A stretch of DNA of 6,605 nucleotides from Vitreoscilla sp. (GTDB lineage Bacteria > Pseudomonadota > Gammaproteobacteria > Burkholderiales > Burkholderiaceae), in assembly GCA_014378125.1 (NCBI GenBank), contig JACMOG010000994.1, positions 1 to 6,605 of the forward strand, read 5' to 3'. How positions within the stretch are numbered: position 1 is the stretch's first letter; the number at the start of each line of letters is the position of its first letter. Below are positions 1 through 6,596 of the stretch, piece by piece. The notes under the pieces are model-generated. The model was given only the letters and a program-made list of their open reading frames with translations, was not told the DNA's origin and ran no database searches. The translations under genes were made by a program, and so were the position numbers.

Positions 1-170
1 GCCACTCGGCCGAGTACATGCGCTACCAGCCGCCCAATGCGGCCCGGCCGTACTGGGACGCGATGGTGCATCGCATGAAAACAGTGTTCAAGGCGCCGGT
101 GGCGGATGAGGACATGCCGGAGATCGTGGACTATCTCGCCAGGACATACGGCAACGAGCAGCCGAAATAG
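1..170 (+). CDS. C-terminal part of a SorB-like c-type cytochrome (5' end outside window)
   Basis: The frame read from base 3 gives 55 residues and ends in TAG at 168-170. The first full codon is His. The two bases before it (gc) fit the end of a Cys codon, so the window appears to open on the last two residues of a CxxCH haem-binding motif. The following text (HSAEYMRYQPP, then YWDAM, then a tail with DMPEIVDYLARTYG) resembles the C-terminal half of the small cytochrome subunit of sulfite:cytochrome c oxidoreductases (SorB). That subunit is periplasmic and passes electrons from the molybdenum subunit to the respiratory chain. Met21 or Met25, counted from the His, could be the sixth haem ligand. 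The catalytic SorA gene would be expected just upstream, but that is outside the window. Another small haem protein with the same fold is possible, so the SorB assignment is a family-level inference. Confidence 0.75.
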   Translation, partial: HSAEYMRYQPPNAARPYWDAMVHRMKTVFKAPVADEDMPEIVDYLARTYGNEQPK

Positions 171-173
171 GTG

Positions 174-205
174 GCGTGTAGACGTCTTGACGTGTTGGCG
201 TCTTC
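174..205. repeat. Four tandem degenerate octamers
   Basis: Beginning three bases after the cytochrome stop codon there are four head-to-tail 8-base units (174-181, 182-189, 190-197, 198-205). All fit the consensus RCGTSTWS. The second and third differ at one position; the outer two are more diverged. The array does not extend to either side. No function is known to me. It could be a spaced protein-binding site or chance. Confidence 0.4.
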
Positions 206-232
206 ATGCGGCGACCTCGGCTGGCGGAGGTT

Positions 233-255
233 GAAGGCCGCGTACCCAGGCCTTC
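233..255. other. Inverted repeat, possible terminator hairpin or operator
   Basis: GAAGGCC (233-239) and GGCCTTC (249-255) form a perfect 7-bp stem around a 9-base loop, and two G-T wobbles could extend it. It lies 62 bases after the cytochrome stop and upstream of the aldo/keto reductase. A second palindrome, GGACGTCC (256-263), abuts it. No T-run follows, so it is not a classic intrinsic terminator. A protein-binding site is equally possible. Confidence 0.3.
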
Positions 256-264
256 GGACGTCCT

Positions 265-291
265 GTGACTCACTCGACGAGCGGCTATATT
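265..291 (+). promoter_or_regulatory. Weak sigma-70-type promoter candidate for the aldo/keto reductase
   Basis: TATATT at 286-291 matches five of six bases of the -10 consensus. The best -35 candidate is GTGACT at 265-270 (four of six), but the spacer is only 15 bases, shorter than the preferred 17. Transcription would begin near 297 and leave a leader of about 25 bases before the ATG at 322. This is motif matching only. Confidence 0.3.
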
Positions 292-311
292 GGGTGCCGT
301 TGTCAGAGTCT

Positions 312-316
312 GGGAG
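312..316 (+). promoter_or_regulatory. Ribosome binding site of the aldo/keto reductase gene
   Basis: GGGAG lies five bases before the ATG at 322. It decides the start: the reading frame is open from an earlier ATG at 265, but that would add 19 residues with no aldo/keto reductase character, while residue 1 from 322 begins the typical MQYRELGRTG family opening. Confidence 0.7.
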
Positions 317-321
317 ATCAA

Positions 322-1305
322 ATGCAATATCGGGAACTCGGCCGTACTGGGTGGAAGGTTTCCACTGTCAGCTTCGGAGCATGGGCGATCGGAGGCTCGT
401 GGGGCCAGACCGATGAGGCCGACGCCATGGCCACGCTGCACCGCGCTCTCGATCTGGGCGTCAACTTCTTCGACACCGCGGACGTCTACGGAGACGGGCG
501 CAGCGAGCGACTGATCGCCCGGCTGCGGGCCGAACGCACCGAGTCCTTTTACGTCGCGACCAAGGCAGGCAGACGGCTCGCGCCGCACGTCGCAGACGGC
601 TACAACCGGGCGAACCTGACCGCGTTCGTCGAACGCAGTCTTGTCAATCTGAACGTCGAGGCGATCGACCTCCTGCAACTGCATTGCCCACCTTCGCAGG
701 TGTTCTACATGCCCGAGGTCTTCGGCGTCCTGGACGACCTGGTGAGCGCGGGCAAGCTCCGCTACTACGGCGTCAGCGTCGAGAAGGTCGAGGAAGCTCT
801 GAAGGCGATCGAATTTCCCGGCGTGCAGTCGGTCCAGATTGTCTTCAACATCTTCCGCCAGCGTCCTGTGGAGTTGCTCTTCCGGGAGACTCGCGCGCGC
901 CGCGTCGGCATTCTTGCGCGGCTGCCGCTGTCGTCGGGCATGCTCTCCGGGCGCTTGGGTACGGAAACCGCATTCGCGCCGGACGACCACCGCAATTTCA
1001 ATCGTGATGGCGCGGCCTTCGACAAGGGCGAGACATTTTCCGGGCTTGACTACGCTACCGGACTTGCAGCCGTCGACGAGCTCCGGGCTTGGGTTCCGCC
1101 AACGCAGACGATGGCACAGTTCGCCCTGCGCTGGATCCTGATGAACGACGCAGTCACCTGCGCAATCCCCGGCGGCCGACGACCAGCGCAGGTCGACGAG
1201 AACATGCGCGCGGCCGACCTGCCGTCCCTGTCGGCCGAAGCAATGGAAGCGGTCGCCGATATCTACGCGCGCTTTGCACGCGACAAGGTGCACCACAGCT
1301 GGTGA
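322..1305 (+). CDS. Aldo/keto reductase
   Basis: A 327-residue, apparently complete cytosolic NAD(P)H-dependent oxidoreductase of the aldo/keto reductase superfamily, which reduces carbonyls or oxidises alcohols on a TIM-barrel scaffold. The opening MQYRELGRTGWKVSTVSFG is typical of the AKR11/IolS-like branch. The catalytic tetrad is readable as Asp51 (in FFDTADVYG), Tyr56, Lys81 (in VATKAG) and His121 (in LLQLHCP). The C-terminal cofactor segment reads AIPGGRRPAQVDENM, and the protein ends in VHHSW, a usual ending for this branch. Length is normal. It is the only gene in its transcription unit here, facing a convergent sugar operon. Its third codon positions look less GC-rich than those of the minus-strand genes, which may mean a different origin. 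The substrate cannot be told from sequence; a sugar or a small aldehyde is usual in this branch. Confidence 0.95.
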   Translation: MQYRELGRTGWKVSTVSFGAWAIGGSWGQTDEADAMATLHRALDLGVNFFDTADVYGDGRSERLIARLRAERTESFYVATKAGRRLAPHVADGYNRANLTAFVERSLVNLNVEAIDLLQLHCPPSQVFYMPEVFGVLDDLVSAGKLRYYGVSVEKVEEALKAIEFPGVQSVQIVFNIFRQRPVELLFRETRARRVGILARLPLSSGMLSGRLGTETAFAPDDHRNFNRDGAAFDKGETFSGLDYATGLAAVDELRAWVPPTQTMAQFALRWILMNDAVTCAIPGGRRPAQVDENMRAADLPSLSAEAMEAVADIYARFARDKVHHSW

Positions 1306-1388
1306 GAGGCTCTGCAGGGAACTGACCCGTCGCCGGAGTTCGCCCTCGCTAGCCGAGGTGGTCGCCTCCAACCTCGAGCACGCTACGT

Positions 1389-1403
1389 CGCACGCAACGT
1401 GCG
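1389..1403. terminator. Possible bidirectional terminator hairpin between convergent genes
   Basis: CGCACG (1389-1394) and CGTGCG (1398-1403) form a perfect 6-bp GC stem with a 3-base loop, inside the 116-base gap between two converging genes. On the plus strand it is followed by a pyrimidine-rich CCTTCT; on the minus strand no T-run follows. It sits about 19 bases past the DUF1232 stop codon. A weaker 5-bp stem lies at 1344-1358. The position favours termination, but the missing T-tract keeps confidence low. Confidence 0.3.
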
Positions 1404-1421
1404 CCTTCTATCGCGGTTCGC

Positions 1422-1664
1422 TCAGGTACCGCGCAGATGACGCGGCAGCGACCGCGTCATCGCCTGCAGCGCCAGCGGCAGCAGCACCAGGTCGTCGACG
1501 GCGCCCATCAGCGGCAGCGCGAGGTTCAGCGGGTCGAACGCGAAGAACGCCAGCAGCACGGTGGCGGGCAGCAGCCAGGCGGGGCGGTCGGGGTGCTTCA
1601 GCGCGCGCCACAGCAGCTTCACGTCGCGGCCGCCCTGGCGCCAGAAGAGGAACAGTCGGCGCAT
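1422..1664 (-). CDS. DUF1232 (YkvA-like) small membrane protein
   Basis: An 80-residue protein of the DUF1232 family, whose function is unknown. The N-terminal 30 residues are basic. A hydrophobic stretch (about 31-43) then leads into the family core, FDPLNLALPLMGAVDDLVLL, with Asp44-Pro45, Pro51 and the paired Asp57-Asp58. These match the pattern D-x-x-P followed by G-x-x-D-D seen in YkvA-type proteins. A second hydrophobic stretch covers about 59-68. It is probably an inner-membrane protein. The start at 1664 is chosen because a strong AAGGAG lies six bases before it; an in-frame ATG 15 codons upstream has no such support. The gene is 71 bases downstream of the dehydrogenase on the same strand, so co-transcription is possible, but nothing in the protein ties it to sugar metabolism. 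Confidence 0.85.
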   Translation of the reverse strand: MRRLFLFWRQGGRDVKLLWRALKHPDRPAWLLPATVLLAFFAFDPLNLALPLMGAVDDLVLLPLALQAMTRSLPRHLRGT

Positions 1665-1670
1665 GCGGAG

Positions 1671-1676
1671 CTCCTT
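1671..1676 (-). promoter_or_regulatory. Strong ribosome binding site of the DUF1232 gene
   Basis: AAGGAG read on the minus strand, six bases upstream of the ATG at 1664. It selects this start over the in-frame upstream ATG. Confidence 0.75.
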
Positions 1677-1678
1677 GT

Positions 1679-1694
1679 CGGGCAGGCGTGCCCG
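1679..1694. other. Hairpin in the dehydrogenase-DUF1232 gap
   Basis: CGGGCA (1679-1684) pairs with TGCCCG (1689-1694) around a 4-base loop, a perfect 6-bp stem. On the minus strand it falls directly before the ribosome binding site of the DUF1232 gene and has no T-run after it. It may stabilise a transcript end or affect expression of the small gene. Two further short palindromes (1695-1705 and 1728-1735) lie in the same 71-base gap. Confidence 0.3.
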
Positions 1695-1735
1695 TGTTTC
1701 AAACATGGGGCCGTGCGCCTGCGTTTCAACCGGTT

Positions 1736-2464
1736 CTACAGGTCGAAGTTGGTGGGCATCATCACCACGTCGCGGATCGTCATCCCGCGCGGTCGCGTGA
1801 GCATGAAGGTGACCACCTCGGCCACCTCGCTCGCGTCCAGCAGGCTGCCCGAGGCGCGCGCCTCGGCCAGCTTGTCGGCCGGCCAGTCGGCGATCAGCGC
1901 CGTCACCACCGGCCCGGGCGAGATCGCGCCCACGCGGATGCCGTGCTTGAACACCTGGCGCCGTACAGTCTGCACGAAGCAGTTGATGGCCCATTTCGAC
2001 GACGCGTAGACCGGCTCCCACGGCGTGGGGAAGTGCGCCGCCAGCGAGCTGGTGACGATGATGTCGCCCGAGCCGCGCTCGATCATGTGCGGCAGCACGT
2101 CGCGCACGTTCTTCATCACCACGGCCACGTTGAGCTGCAGCATGCGGTCGATGGCGTCGCCCTCGGCGTCGACCAGGTCGCCGCCGATGTACAGGCCCGC
2201 GTTGGCGTGCAGGATGTCGATGCGGCCGGCCAGCGCGAGCGCGCCGGGCACCAGGCCGGCGCAGGCCTTGGCGTCCAGCAGGTCGACCACCAGCGGCAGC
2301 ATCGCGTCGCCGTGCGGCGCGCAGGCCGTGGCCAGCGCGGACGCGTCGCGGTCGACCATCACCACGCGCACGCCCTGGGCCACCAGCGCCGTCGCGCTGG
2401 CCAACCCGATGCCGGACGCGGCGCCGGTGACCACGGCCACCTGGCCTTGAAGTGAAGTGGCCAT
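1736..2464 (-). CDS. Short-chain dehydrogenase, ribitol 2-dehydrogenase-like
   Basis: A 242-residue classical SDR, probably oxidising a sugar alcohol to a ketose with NAD+ in the cytoplasm; ribitol to D-ribulose (EC 1.1.1.56) is the best guess. The Rossmann motif TGAASGIG is at 13-20. Asp38 at the end of the second strand favours NAD over NADP. Asn88 is in HANAG, and the catalytic set is Asn112, Ser140, Tyr153 and Lys157. Beyond the general SDR signature, several blocks resemble enterobacterial ribitol dehydrogenase as I recall it: HANAGLYIGG, WEPVYASSK, VRRQVFKHGIRVGA, PGPVVTALIADWP, and a C-terminus ending in DL. The ATG overlaps the stop of the upstream ROK gene by one base (TGATG) and has AAGGAG eight bases before it. 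Being last in a sugar-transport operon supports a catabolic role. Other pentitols or hexitols remain possible substrates. No pentulose kinase accompanies it here. Confidence 0.93.
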   Translation of the reverse strand: MATSLQGQVAVVTGAASGIGLASATALVAQGVRVVMVDRDASALATACAPHGDAMLPLVVDLLDAKACAGLVPGALALAGRIDILHANAGLYIGGDLVDAEGDAIDRMLQLNVAVVMKNVRDVLPHMIERGSGDIIVTSSLAAHFPTPWEPVYASSKWAINCFVQTVRRQVFKHGIRVGAISPGPVVTALIADWPADKLAEARASGSLLDASEVAEVVTFMLTRPRGMTIRDVVMMPTNFDL

Positions 2465-3717
2465 CAGCCGTGCTCCTTGATGAAGAGATCGCGATCGGGT
2501 GCGAAGTTGGCATGCAGCGGCAGCAGCGCGCCGCCCAGGGCGCCCGCGTCGGTGCCGATGCTGCCGGCGAACAGTTGCGGCGCGTTCACGCCCTCCCAGT
2601 TGGAGCGTCGCATCGCGGCCTCGGTGGCGGCGATCAGCTCGTCGAGCAGGCCGCGATGGATGGCGCCGTCGACGATCACGCCGTCGAGGTCGAGCAGGCA
2701 CACCGCGCCGTGGATGGCGTGCGCGATGGCCGTTGCGGCCTGCGCGATCCAGGCGCGCGTCACGTCGCGCCACGGCGCCTGCAAGGCCTCGGGGCCGTCG
2801 AAGCCGGGGTCGGTGAGGCCGGCGTCGCGCCACGCCTGTTCCAGCCGGTGCAGCGATGCCACGCTCAGCAGCTGCGGTGGCGCGCCGTGGGCGTCCGGCA
2901 GGCCCAACGGCATCGAGCCGATGGCGCCGGCGTTGCCGGGGAGGCCGTTGCGCAGGTGGCTGTCGACCCCCAGGCCGCCGCCGATGAAGGTGTCCACGAA
3001 GATGTAGAGAAAGCTGTGCATGCCGCGGCCGCGGCCTTCCACCAGCTCGGCCACGCAGGCGGCGGCCGTGTCCTTCATCGCCATCACGGGCCAGTCGCAC
3101 AGGTCCGCCACGGCCTCGCGCAGGTCGAGCTGGTTCCAGCGCTGCGCCGCGGCCGGCGCCACGCCAAGCAGCGACTGCCAACTGCTGAGCGCCAGCGGCG
3201 CGGCCAGTCCCACGCCCTGCAGGCGCTGGCGGCGCTGGGGGCCCAGCTTGCGGCGGATGGCCGTGAAGCGCAGGCGCAGCTCGGCCAGCACGTCCTCCGG
3301 GTCGGGAAAGCGGTAGTCCAGCGACCAGCGCGCGCAGGGCTTGCCAGAGAAGTCGATCAACACCGTGTCAAGCCGGCGCCGGCCCACCTTGATGCCGATG
3401 GCGAACGCGCCGTCGGGATCGAGCGACAGCGGCACCGACGGCTGTCCCACCTTGCCGCGCACCGGCGCGCCCTTGCGCAGGTAGCCGTCGTCGATGAGGC
3501 TCTTGGTGATCATCGACACCGTCTGCGCGGTGAGGCCGGTGAGGCGAGCGATCTCGGCGCCGGGCACCGCGCCGTGCAGCCGCACGGCCTGCAGCACCAC
3601 GCGTTCGTTGTACTGGCGCAGGCCGCCCTGGCTCGATCCGCGCGGGCGCAGGTGGGCGCGTTCCGCGCGCGCGGGCGAGTCGGTCACGGCGGCCTCGGCG
3701 TCAGTGGGCGAGGGCAT
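2464..3717 (-). CDS. ROK-family transcriptional regulator with N-terminal helix-turn-helix
   Basis: A 417-residue protein. Residues about 33-83 form a MarR-like winged helix-turn-helix (AEIARLTGLTAQTVSMITKS is the recognition region), with a wing at about 86-102. A ROK sugar-binding domain follows, about 104-400. This architecture is that of NagC/XylR-type regulators, which bind DNA and release it on binding a sugar or sugar phosphate. ROK marks are Asp216 (in MKDTAAACVAE), the glycine loop FIGGGLG (244-250) and AGSIGTDAGALGGA near the end. The usual zinc motif CxCGxxGC is absent, and the GEIGH block reads GAIGS (264-268), so kinase activity is unlikely. The gene overlaps the ATPase gene by 17 bases. 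The ATG at 3717 has no evident ribosome binding site; a GTG at 3687 with GAGG five bases before it is an alternative that removes 10 residues and leaves the DNA-binding region intact. It probably controls this operon. Confidence 0.92.
   Translation of the reverse strand: MPSPTDAEAAVTDSPARAERAHLRPRGSSQGGLRQYNERVVLQAVRLHGAVPGAEIARLTGLTAQTVSMITKSLIDDGYLRKGAPVRGKVGQPSVPLSLDPDGAFAIGIKVGRRRLDTVLIDFSGKPCARWSLDYRFPDPEDVLAELRLRFTAIRRKLGPQRRQRLQGVGLAAPLALSSWQSLLGVAPAAAQRWNQLDLREAVADLCDWPVMAMKDTAAACVAELVEGRGRGMHSFLYIFVDTFIGGGLGVDSHLRNGLPGNAGAIGSMPLGLPDAHGAPPQLLSVASLHRLEQAWRDAGLTDPGFDGPEALQAPWRDVTRAWIAQAATAIAHAIHGAVCLLDLDGVIVDGAIHRGLLDELIAATEAAMRRSNWEGVNAPQLFAGSIGTDAGALGGALLPLHANFAPDRDLFIKEHG
2473..2478 (-). 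promoter_or_regulatory. Ribosome binding site of the dehydrogenase gene
   Basis: AAGGAG on the minus strand, eight bases before the ATG at 2464. It lies inside the last codons of the ROK gene, so the dehydrogenase has its own strong initiation signal as well as the TGATG stop-start overlap. Confidence 0.7.
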
Positions 3718-4501
3718 CCGGGGGAAGGTCTTCGGGACGCAGCGCGCCGGTCATCACGGCCACGGTGTCGCTCATGCCGATCTTCTTCGGGTTGAGCACG
3801 CATCCGCGCTTGCCCAGGCGCGCCACGTGGATGCGGTCGGCCACCTCGAACACGTGCGGCATGTTGTGCGAGATGAGCACAACGGCCAGGCCGCGGTCGC
3901 GCACGCGCCGGATCAGCTCCAGCACCATGCCGCCTTCCTTCACGCCCAGTGCCGCGGTGGGTTCGTCCATGATGACCAGGTGCTTGGCGAACGCGGCCGC
4001 GCGGGCCACGGCCACGCACTGGCGCTGGCCGCCGGACAGGGTCTCGAGCGCCTGCGACATCGAGCGGATGCCCACCTTCAGCTCGGCCAGCCGCGCCACG
4101 CTCTCCTCGATCATGCGGCGCTTGTCCAGCATGCGCAGCGCGCTGCCGCGCCAGCCGGGGCGGCGCAGCTCGCGGCCCAGGAACAGGTTCTCGGCGATGG
4201 TCATGGCGGGCGCCACGGCCAGGTCCTGGTAGACCGTCTCGATGCCGGCGCGGCGTGCCTCGATCGGGCTGCGGAACCGGGTGACGACGCCGTCCAGCTG
4301 GATCTCGCCCGAGTCGGGCACCGTGGCGCCGGACAAGGCCTTGATCAGAGACGACTTGCCGGCGCCGTTGTCGCCGATCACCGCCAGGATCTCGCCGGCG
4401 CGCAGCTCGAAGTCGGTGCCGTCCAGCGCCACGACCTGGCCGTAGCGCTTGACGAGCGCGGTGGCCTTCATCACCACGCGGGGGGTTGCGATGGCGTTCA
4501 T
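3701..4501 (-). CDS. Sugar ABC transporter ATP-binding protein, single domain (FrcA-like)
   Basis: A 266-residue ATPase that powers sugar import at the inner face of the membrane. Visible motifs are Walker A GDNGAGKSS (43-51), the Q-loop Gln92 in VYQD, signature LSGGQRQ (155-161), Walker B LVIMDE (175-180, with catalytic Glu180) and the switch His212. It carries one nucleotide-binding domain. RbsA and AraG of the same CUT2 family carry two in tandem; this one resembles FrcA of the fructose system, so it should act as a homodimer. The start at 4501 is chosen over an in-frame ATG at 4546 because GAGGAG sits nine bases before it and it follows the permease stop by one base; the longer form would run back into the permease gene. 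All motifs are intact. Confidence 0.96.
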   Translation of the reverse strand: MNAIATPRVVMKATALVKRYGQVVALDGTDFELRAGEILAVIGDNGAGKSSLIKALSGATVPDSGEIQLDGVVTRFRSPIEARRAGIETVYQDLAVAPAMTIAENLFLGRELRRPGWRGSALRMLDKRRMIEESVARLAELKVGIRSMSQALETLSGGQRQCVAVARAAAFAKHLVIMDEPTAALGVKEGGMVLELIRRVRDRGLAVVLISHNMPHVFEVADRIHVARLGKRGCVLNPKKIGMSDTVAVMTGALRPEDLPPDALAH

Positions 4502-4502
4502 G

Positions 4503-5507
<1,005 letters not shown>

Positions 5508-5508
5508 G

Positions 5509-6510
5509 TCACTTGCCCCAGCAGAGCGATTCGCCGACCTTCGAGTCCTTGCTCTCGACGCCCGCCATCGGCTTGTCGGCGATCAGCGTGACACCCGTGT
5601 CGGTATAGCCACTCACCTTGGTGCCCTTGGTGGCGTAGTCGATGCCCGCGGCCACGCCGAGCGCGGCCATCTTCAGCGGGTACTGCTGCGAGGTGGCCTG
5701 GATGATGCCGGCCTTGACGTTGCGGATGCCCGCGCAGCCGCCGTCCACCGACACGATGATCACGCCCTTCTCCTTGCCCGCGCGCTTGAGCGCGTTGTAG
5801 GCGCCCGCGGCGGCCGGCTCGTTGATCGTGTAGACGATGTTGACGTCGGGGTTCTTCTGCAGGCAGTTCTCCATCGCCGTCTGGCCCTTGGCCTGGTCGC
5901 CGTAACTGTCGGCCTGGCAGATGATCTCGGGGGCGGTGCCCAGCGTGTTGACCGACTGTGCCGGCGCGGCCAGGCCGAAGCCCTTCATGAAGCCGTTGTG
6001 GCGCTGCGCGCCGACGGGATGGCCGGGCAGCAGGTCCAGCGTGACGATGTGCGCCGGCTTGCCGCCGAGGGCCGCCTTGGCGTACTCGCCGATGAGGATG
6101 CCGGCCTTGTAGTTGTCGGTGGCGAACAGCGCGTCGGTGGCGTCCTGCGGGTCGGTGGGGCTGTCTAGCGCGATGACCATGACGCCCTTGGCGCGCGCCT
6201 TCTGGATGGCCGGCACGATGGCCTTCGTGTCGTTGGCCGTGATCATGATCGTCTTGGCCCCGGCGGTGATCATGTTCTCGATGGCCGTCACCTGCGCGGC
6301 GTTGTCGCCGTCCTGCTTGCCCGCGGCGGTGAGCAGCTTGGCGCCGCGATCCTTGGCCATCTGCGCGGCGCCTTCCTTCATCTTCACGAAGAAGGGATTG
6401 GTGTCGGTCTTGGTGATCAGGCCGATCACGGGCTGGTCGGCGCTCACCGCGAGGGTGGCGGTGCCGGCCAGGACGGCCGCGGCGAGAAGGGACGAAGCGA
6501 GCTTCAGCAT
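5509..6510 (-). CDS. Periplasmic sugar-binding protein, FrcB/RbsB type
   Basis: A 333-residue exported receptor that captures the substrate for the ABC importer. A Sec signal peptide covers about 1-24, with probable cleavage at VSA|DQ. The mature part is a two-lobed type I fold (Peripla_BP_4) and its text (GLITKTDTNPFFVKMKEGA, TINEPAAAGAYNAL, SVDGGCAG) closely resembles FrcB-type proteins. Aligned by eye to ribose-binding protein RbsB as I recall it, likely ligand contacts are Asn38, Phe40, Phe41, Asp116, Arg170, Asn230, Asp256 and Gln275; the Arg after Asp in RbsB is Ser117 here, which suggests a ligand other than ribose. Four cysteines (198, 216, 259, 330) in the mature protein could form disulfides. 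It is the first gene of the operon, with GGAG seven bases before the ATG. Fructose, another ketose or a polyol is the likely ligand. Confidence 0.96.
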   Translation of the reverse strand: MLKLASSLLAAAVLAGTATLAVSADQPVIGLITKTDTNPFFVKMKEGAAQMAKDRGAKLLTAAGKQDGDNAAQVTAIENMITAGAKTIMITANDTKAIVPAIQKARAKGVMVIALDSPTDPQDATDALFATDNYKAGILIGEYAKAALGGKPAHIVTLDLLPGHPVGAQRHNGFMKGFGLAAPAQSVNTLGTAPEIICQADSYGDQAKGQTAMENCLQKNPDVNIVYTINEPAAAGAYNALKRAGKEKGVIIVSVDGGCAGIRNVKAGIIQATSQQYPLKMAALGVAAGIDYATKGTKVSGYTDTGVTLIADKPMAGVESKDSKVGESLCWGK

Positions 6511-6517
6511 GGTTTGT

Positions 6518-6521
6518 CTCC
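6518..6521 (-). promoter_or_regulatory. Ribosome binding site of the binding-protein gene
   Basis: GGAG (part of CGGAGAC) on the minus strand, seven bases before the ATG at 6510. Confidence 0.6.
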
Positions 6522-6560
6522 GATGCGTTGATGGACGACCGCTTCTGTGGCGGCGTGGCG

Positions 6561-6575
6561 TGGGCCCATTGTGGG
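6561..6575. promoter_or_regulatory. Palindromic operator candidate on the -10 element
   Basis: CCCA-TTG-TGGG (6565-6575) is an 11-base inverted repeat, and the overlapping TGGGCCCA (6561-6568) is an exact 8-base palindrome. Together they place three TGGG/CCCA units over the proposed -10 box and start site, where a repressor would block transcription. The operon's own ROK regulator is the obvious candidate ligand, but ROK sites known to me are mostly longer and AT-rich, so this is tentative. Confidence 0.25.
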
Positions 6576-6596
6576 AACGTCGCGTAAATAAATCAA
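6568..6596 (-). promoter_or_regulatory. Candidate sigma-70 promoter of the sugar transport operon
   Basis: On the minus strand TTGATT (6596-6591) and CACAAT (6573-6568) each match four of six consensus bases and are exactly 17 bases apart. The -35 element lies in an AT-rich patch that stands out in this GC-rich sequence. Transcription would begin near 6561, giving a leader of about 50 bases to the ATG at 6510. It is the only good pair I see in the 95 bases upstream of the operon. Confidence 0.45.

Noticed and set aside
265..321. A 19-residue N-terminal extension of the aldo/keto reductase
   Set aside because: It contains no family sequence and would place the promoter candidate inside the coding region; GGGAG supports the ATG at 322.
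1344..1358. CCTCG/CGAGG stem as a terminator
   Set aside because: Only five base pairs and no T-run; the 1389-1403 hairpin is the better candidate in the same gap.
88..1371. Long minus-strand reading frame (427 codons) opposite the aldo/keto reductase
   Set aside because: It lies antisense to a gene with an intact catalytic tetrad, its translation shows no domain, and long open antisense frames are common in GC-rich DNA.
1422..2513. A 363-residue version of the DUF1232 protein reading through the dehydrogenase gene
   Set aside because: The upstream part is a frame-shifted shadow of the dehydrogenase; only the last 80 residues look like a protein family and they have their own AAGGAG.
1736..3181. 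A 481-residue version of the dehydrogenase beginning inside the ROK gene
   Set aside because: The extra N-terminus is an out-of-frame reading of the ROK gene, Arg/Gly/Ala-rich without any domain. The real start at 2464 has a good ribosome binding site and the standard SDR opening.
2464..3717. Reading the ROK gene as a sugar kinase (frcK-like)
   Set aside because: It has an N-terminal winged helix-turn-helix and has lost the zinc motif and the GEIGH histidine, so a regulator fits better.
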